This document shows, one piece after another, positions 63,561-64,000 of a DNA stretch of 64,000 nucleotides. Numbering within the stretch: the stretch's first letter is position 1; every line of letters begins with the position of its first letter. The notes under the pieces were generated by a model that saw nothing but the letters and a program-made list of their open reading frames with translations, ran no database searches and was not told where the DNA came from. A program made the position numbers and the translations under genes. The stretch is from Desulfobotulus alkaliphilus. GTDB taxonomy: Bacteria; Desulfobacterota; Desulfobacteria; Desulfobacterales; ASO4-4. Where the stretch lies: contig NZ_VLLC01000012.1 of assembly GCF_007830435.1 (NCBI RefSeq), forward strand, positions 52,118-116,117, given 5' to 3'.

Positions 63561-63893
63561 ATGAATACCATGCATTTTCTGGAAACCATCCCTAAACTTG
63601 AAATTACATCTTTCAAGGATACAGACCGCATCCGGCTTTTAAAAAAAAGCCACATGCCCTTCTGCGGCACCCCCAGAAAGCACCCCTTTGACCCTGAAAA
63701 GCTCTATCTTCTGGCAGACCCCGAAGGCTGCGACCCCTGCTATTACGAGTTCCACATCAAAGACATTTCCTTTGTGGAAGAACTTGCAAAAATTGTGGAC
63801 ATTGAAGGCAGAACCGTTTCCCGCATCCGCCTCTGGATACGGCGGGGAAGCAACGCCACACCCTGCTCCCCCTTTCTTGTGGAGGGCTTCTGA
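63561..63893 (+). CDS. Small protein of unknown function
   Basis: A 110-residue cytosolic protein: FLETIPKLEITSFKDTDRIR, then KSHMPFCGTPRKHPFDPEKL, YYEFHIKDISFVEELAKI and RIRLWIRRGSNATPC near the end. The alternating hydrophobic pattern and the ordered end suggest a folded beta-alpha protein. GGAGGTGAG precedes the ATG. I do not recognise a family with certainty. Confidence 0.65.
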   Translation: MNTMHFLETIPKLEITSFKDTDRIRLLKKSHMPFCGTPRKHPFDPEKLYLLADPEGCDPCYYEFHIKDISFVEELAKIVDIEGRTVSRIRLWIRRGSNATPCSPFLVEGF

Positions 63894-63924
63894 GTCATTT
63901 TATAAAATAAACTTTTTATCACAA

Positions 63925-63955
63925 GACGGCATTCCGGCATAAACGGAATGCCGTC
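63925..63955. terminator. Strong hairpin after the small gene
   Basis: GACGGCATTCCG (63925-63936) and CGGAATGCCGTC (63944-63955) form a perfect 12-base-pair stem with a seven-base loop. There is no clear T-run, so it may act as a Rho-linked or processing hairpin rather than a classic terminator. Confidence 0.6.
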
Positions 63956-63990
63956 TGTCGTCCTGACCCTTAGCAAAACAGGGAGTTTCC

Positions 63991-64000
63991 ATGCCCACAA
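63991..64000 (+). CDS. Start of a further gene (cut by window edge)
   Basis: ATGCCCACAA at the window end is preceded by GGGAG seven bases upstream. Only three codons are visible (Met-Pro-Thr), so identity cannot be given. Confidence 0.4.

Overview
The window looks like a chromosomal segment of a Gram-negative, diderm, piliated and probably motile bacterium. Marker genes (rplM-rpsI, ruvCAB, tolQRAB-pal-cpoB, groESL, dnaX, recR, murI, hflKC) are all housekeeping. The mix of a bactofilin, an M99-type peptidase, large PilY1 adhesins, minor pilins and a tRNA1(Val)-type methylase suggests a Desulfobacterota (delta-proteobacterial) relative. That placement is inferred from gene content and protein style only. 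No plasmid, prophage, CRISPR array or transposase gene was recognised.

Layout. 1-9362, mostly minus strand: a ParA-like ATPase, two small exported proteins, an erythrose-4-phosphate/glyceraldehyde-3-phosphate dehydrogenase, rplM-rpsI behind a structured leader, a CYTH protein, and a four-gene cell-shape cassette (bactofilin, Csd4-like M99 peptidase, membrane coiled-coil protein, Csd6-like YkuD+NTF2 enzyme). 9852-16914: ruvC-ruvA-ruvB with the complete Tol-Pal system. 17129-22742: groES-groL, an FmdB zinc ribbon, an HExxH protein, a 31-residue basic protein too short for ordinary gene calling, and hflK-hflC. 23158-29327, plus strand: DUF721 protein, methylase, tRNA-Ser(GGA), dnaX-ybaB-recR, a YkgJ protein and murI. 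29291-36375, minus strand: a translationally coupled HTH-EIIA / ClC / Usp-like unit, motA-motB, a degenerate HD-GYP protein and an HD nucleotidase. 36711-52855: LysM protein and fimT, then two tandem type IV minor-pilin/PilY1 operons. 53705-55223: trpR-trpB. 55502-63991, plus strand: a disrupted small ORF, a polytopic membrane protein, a CPBP protease, a CheX / receiver / histidine-kinase trio, glutaredoxin, alpha/beta hydrolase, a conserved-looking small protein and the start of a further gene.

The most unusual non-coding content is a family of foldback repeats with near-identical termini and two internally related halves. Copies lie at 1-116, 9623-9850, 26811-27153 and 55675-55857, with fragments at 35569-35631 and 53500-53590. 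Most lie just 3' of a gene stop. A second REP-like two-hairpin family has three copies (53371-53447, 57493-57583, 58731-58840). Several genes are adjacent to structured leaders or strong intrinsic terminators.

Functionally the window is dominated by envelope biology. The shape cassette, Tol-Pal, MurI, hflKC, the pilus operons and the motor stator all act at or across the envelope. Start codons were re-chosen where a Shine-Dalgarno sequence or signal peptide clearly favoured a start downstream of the longest frame.
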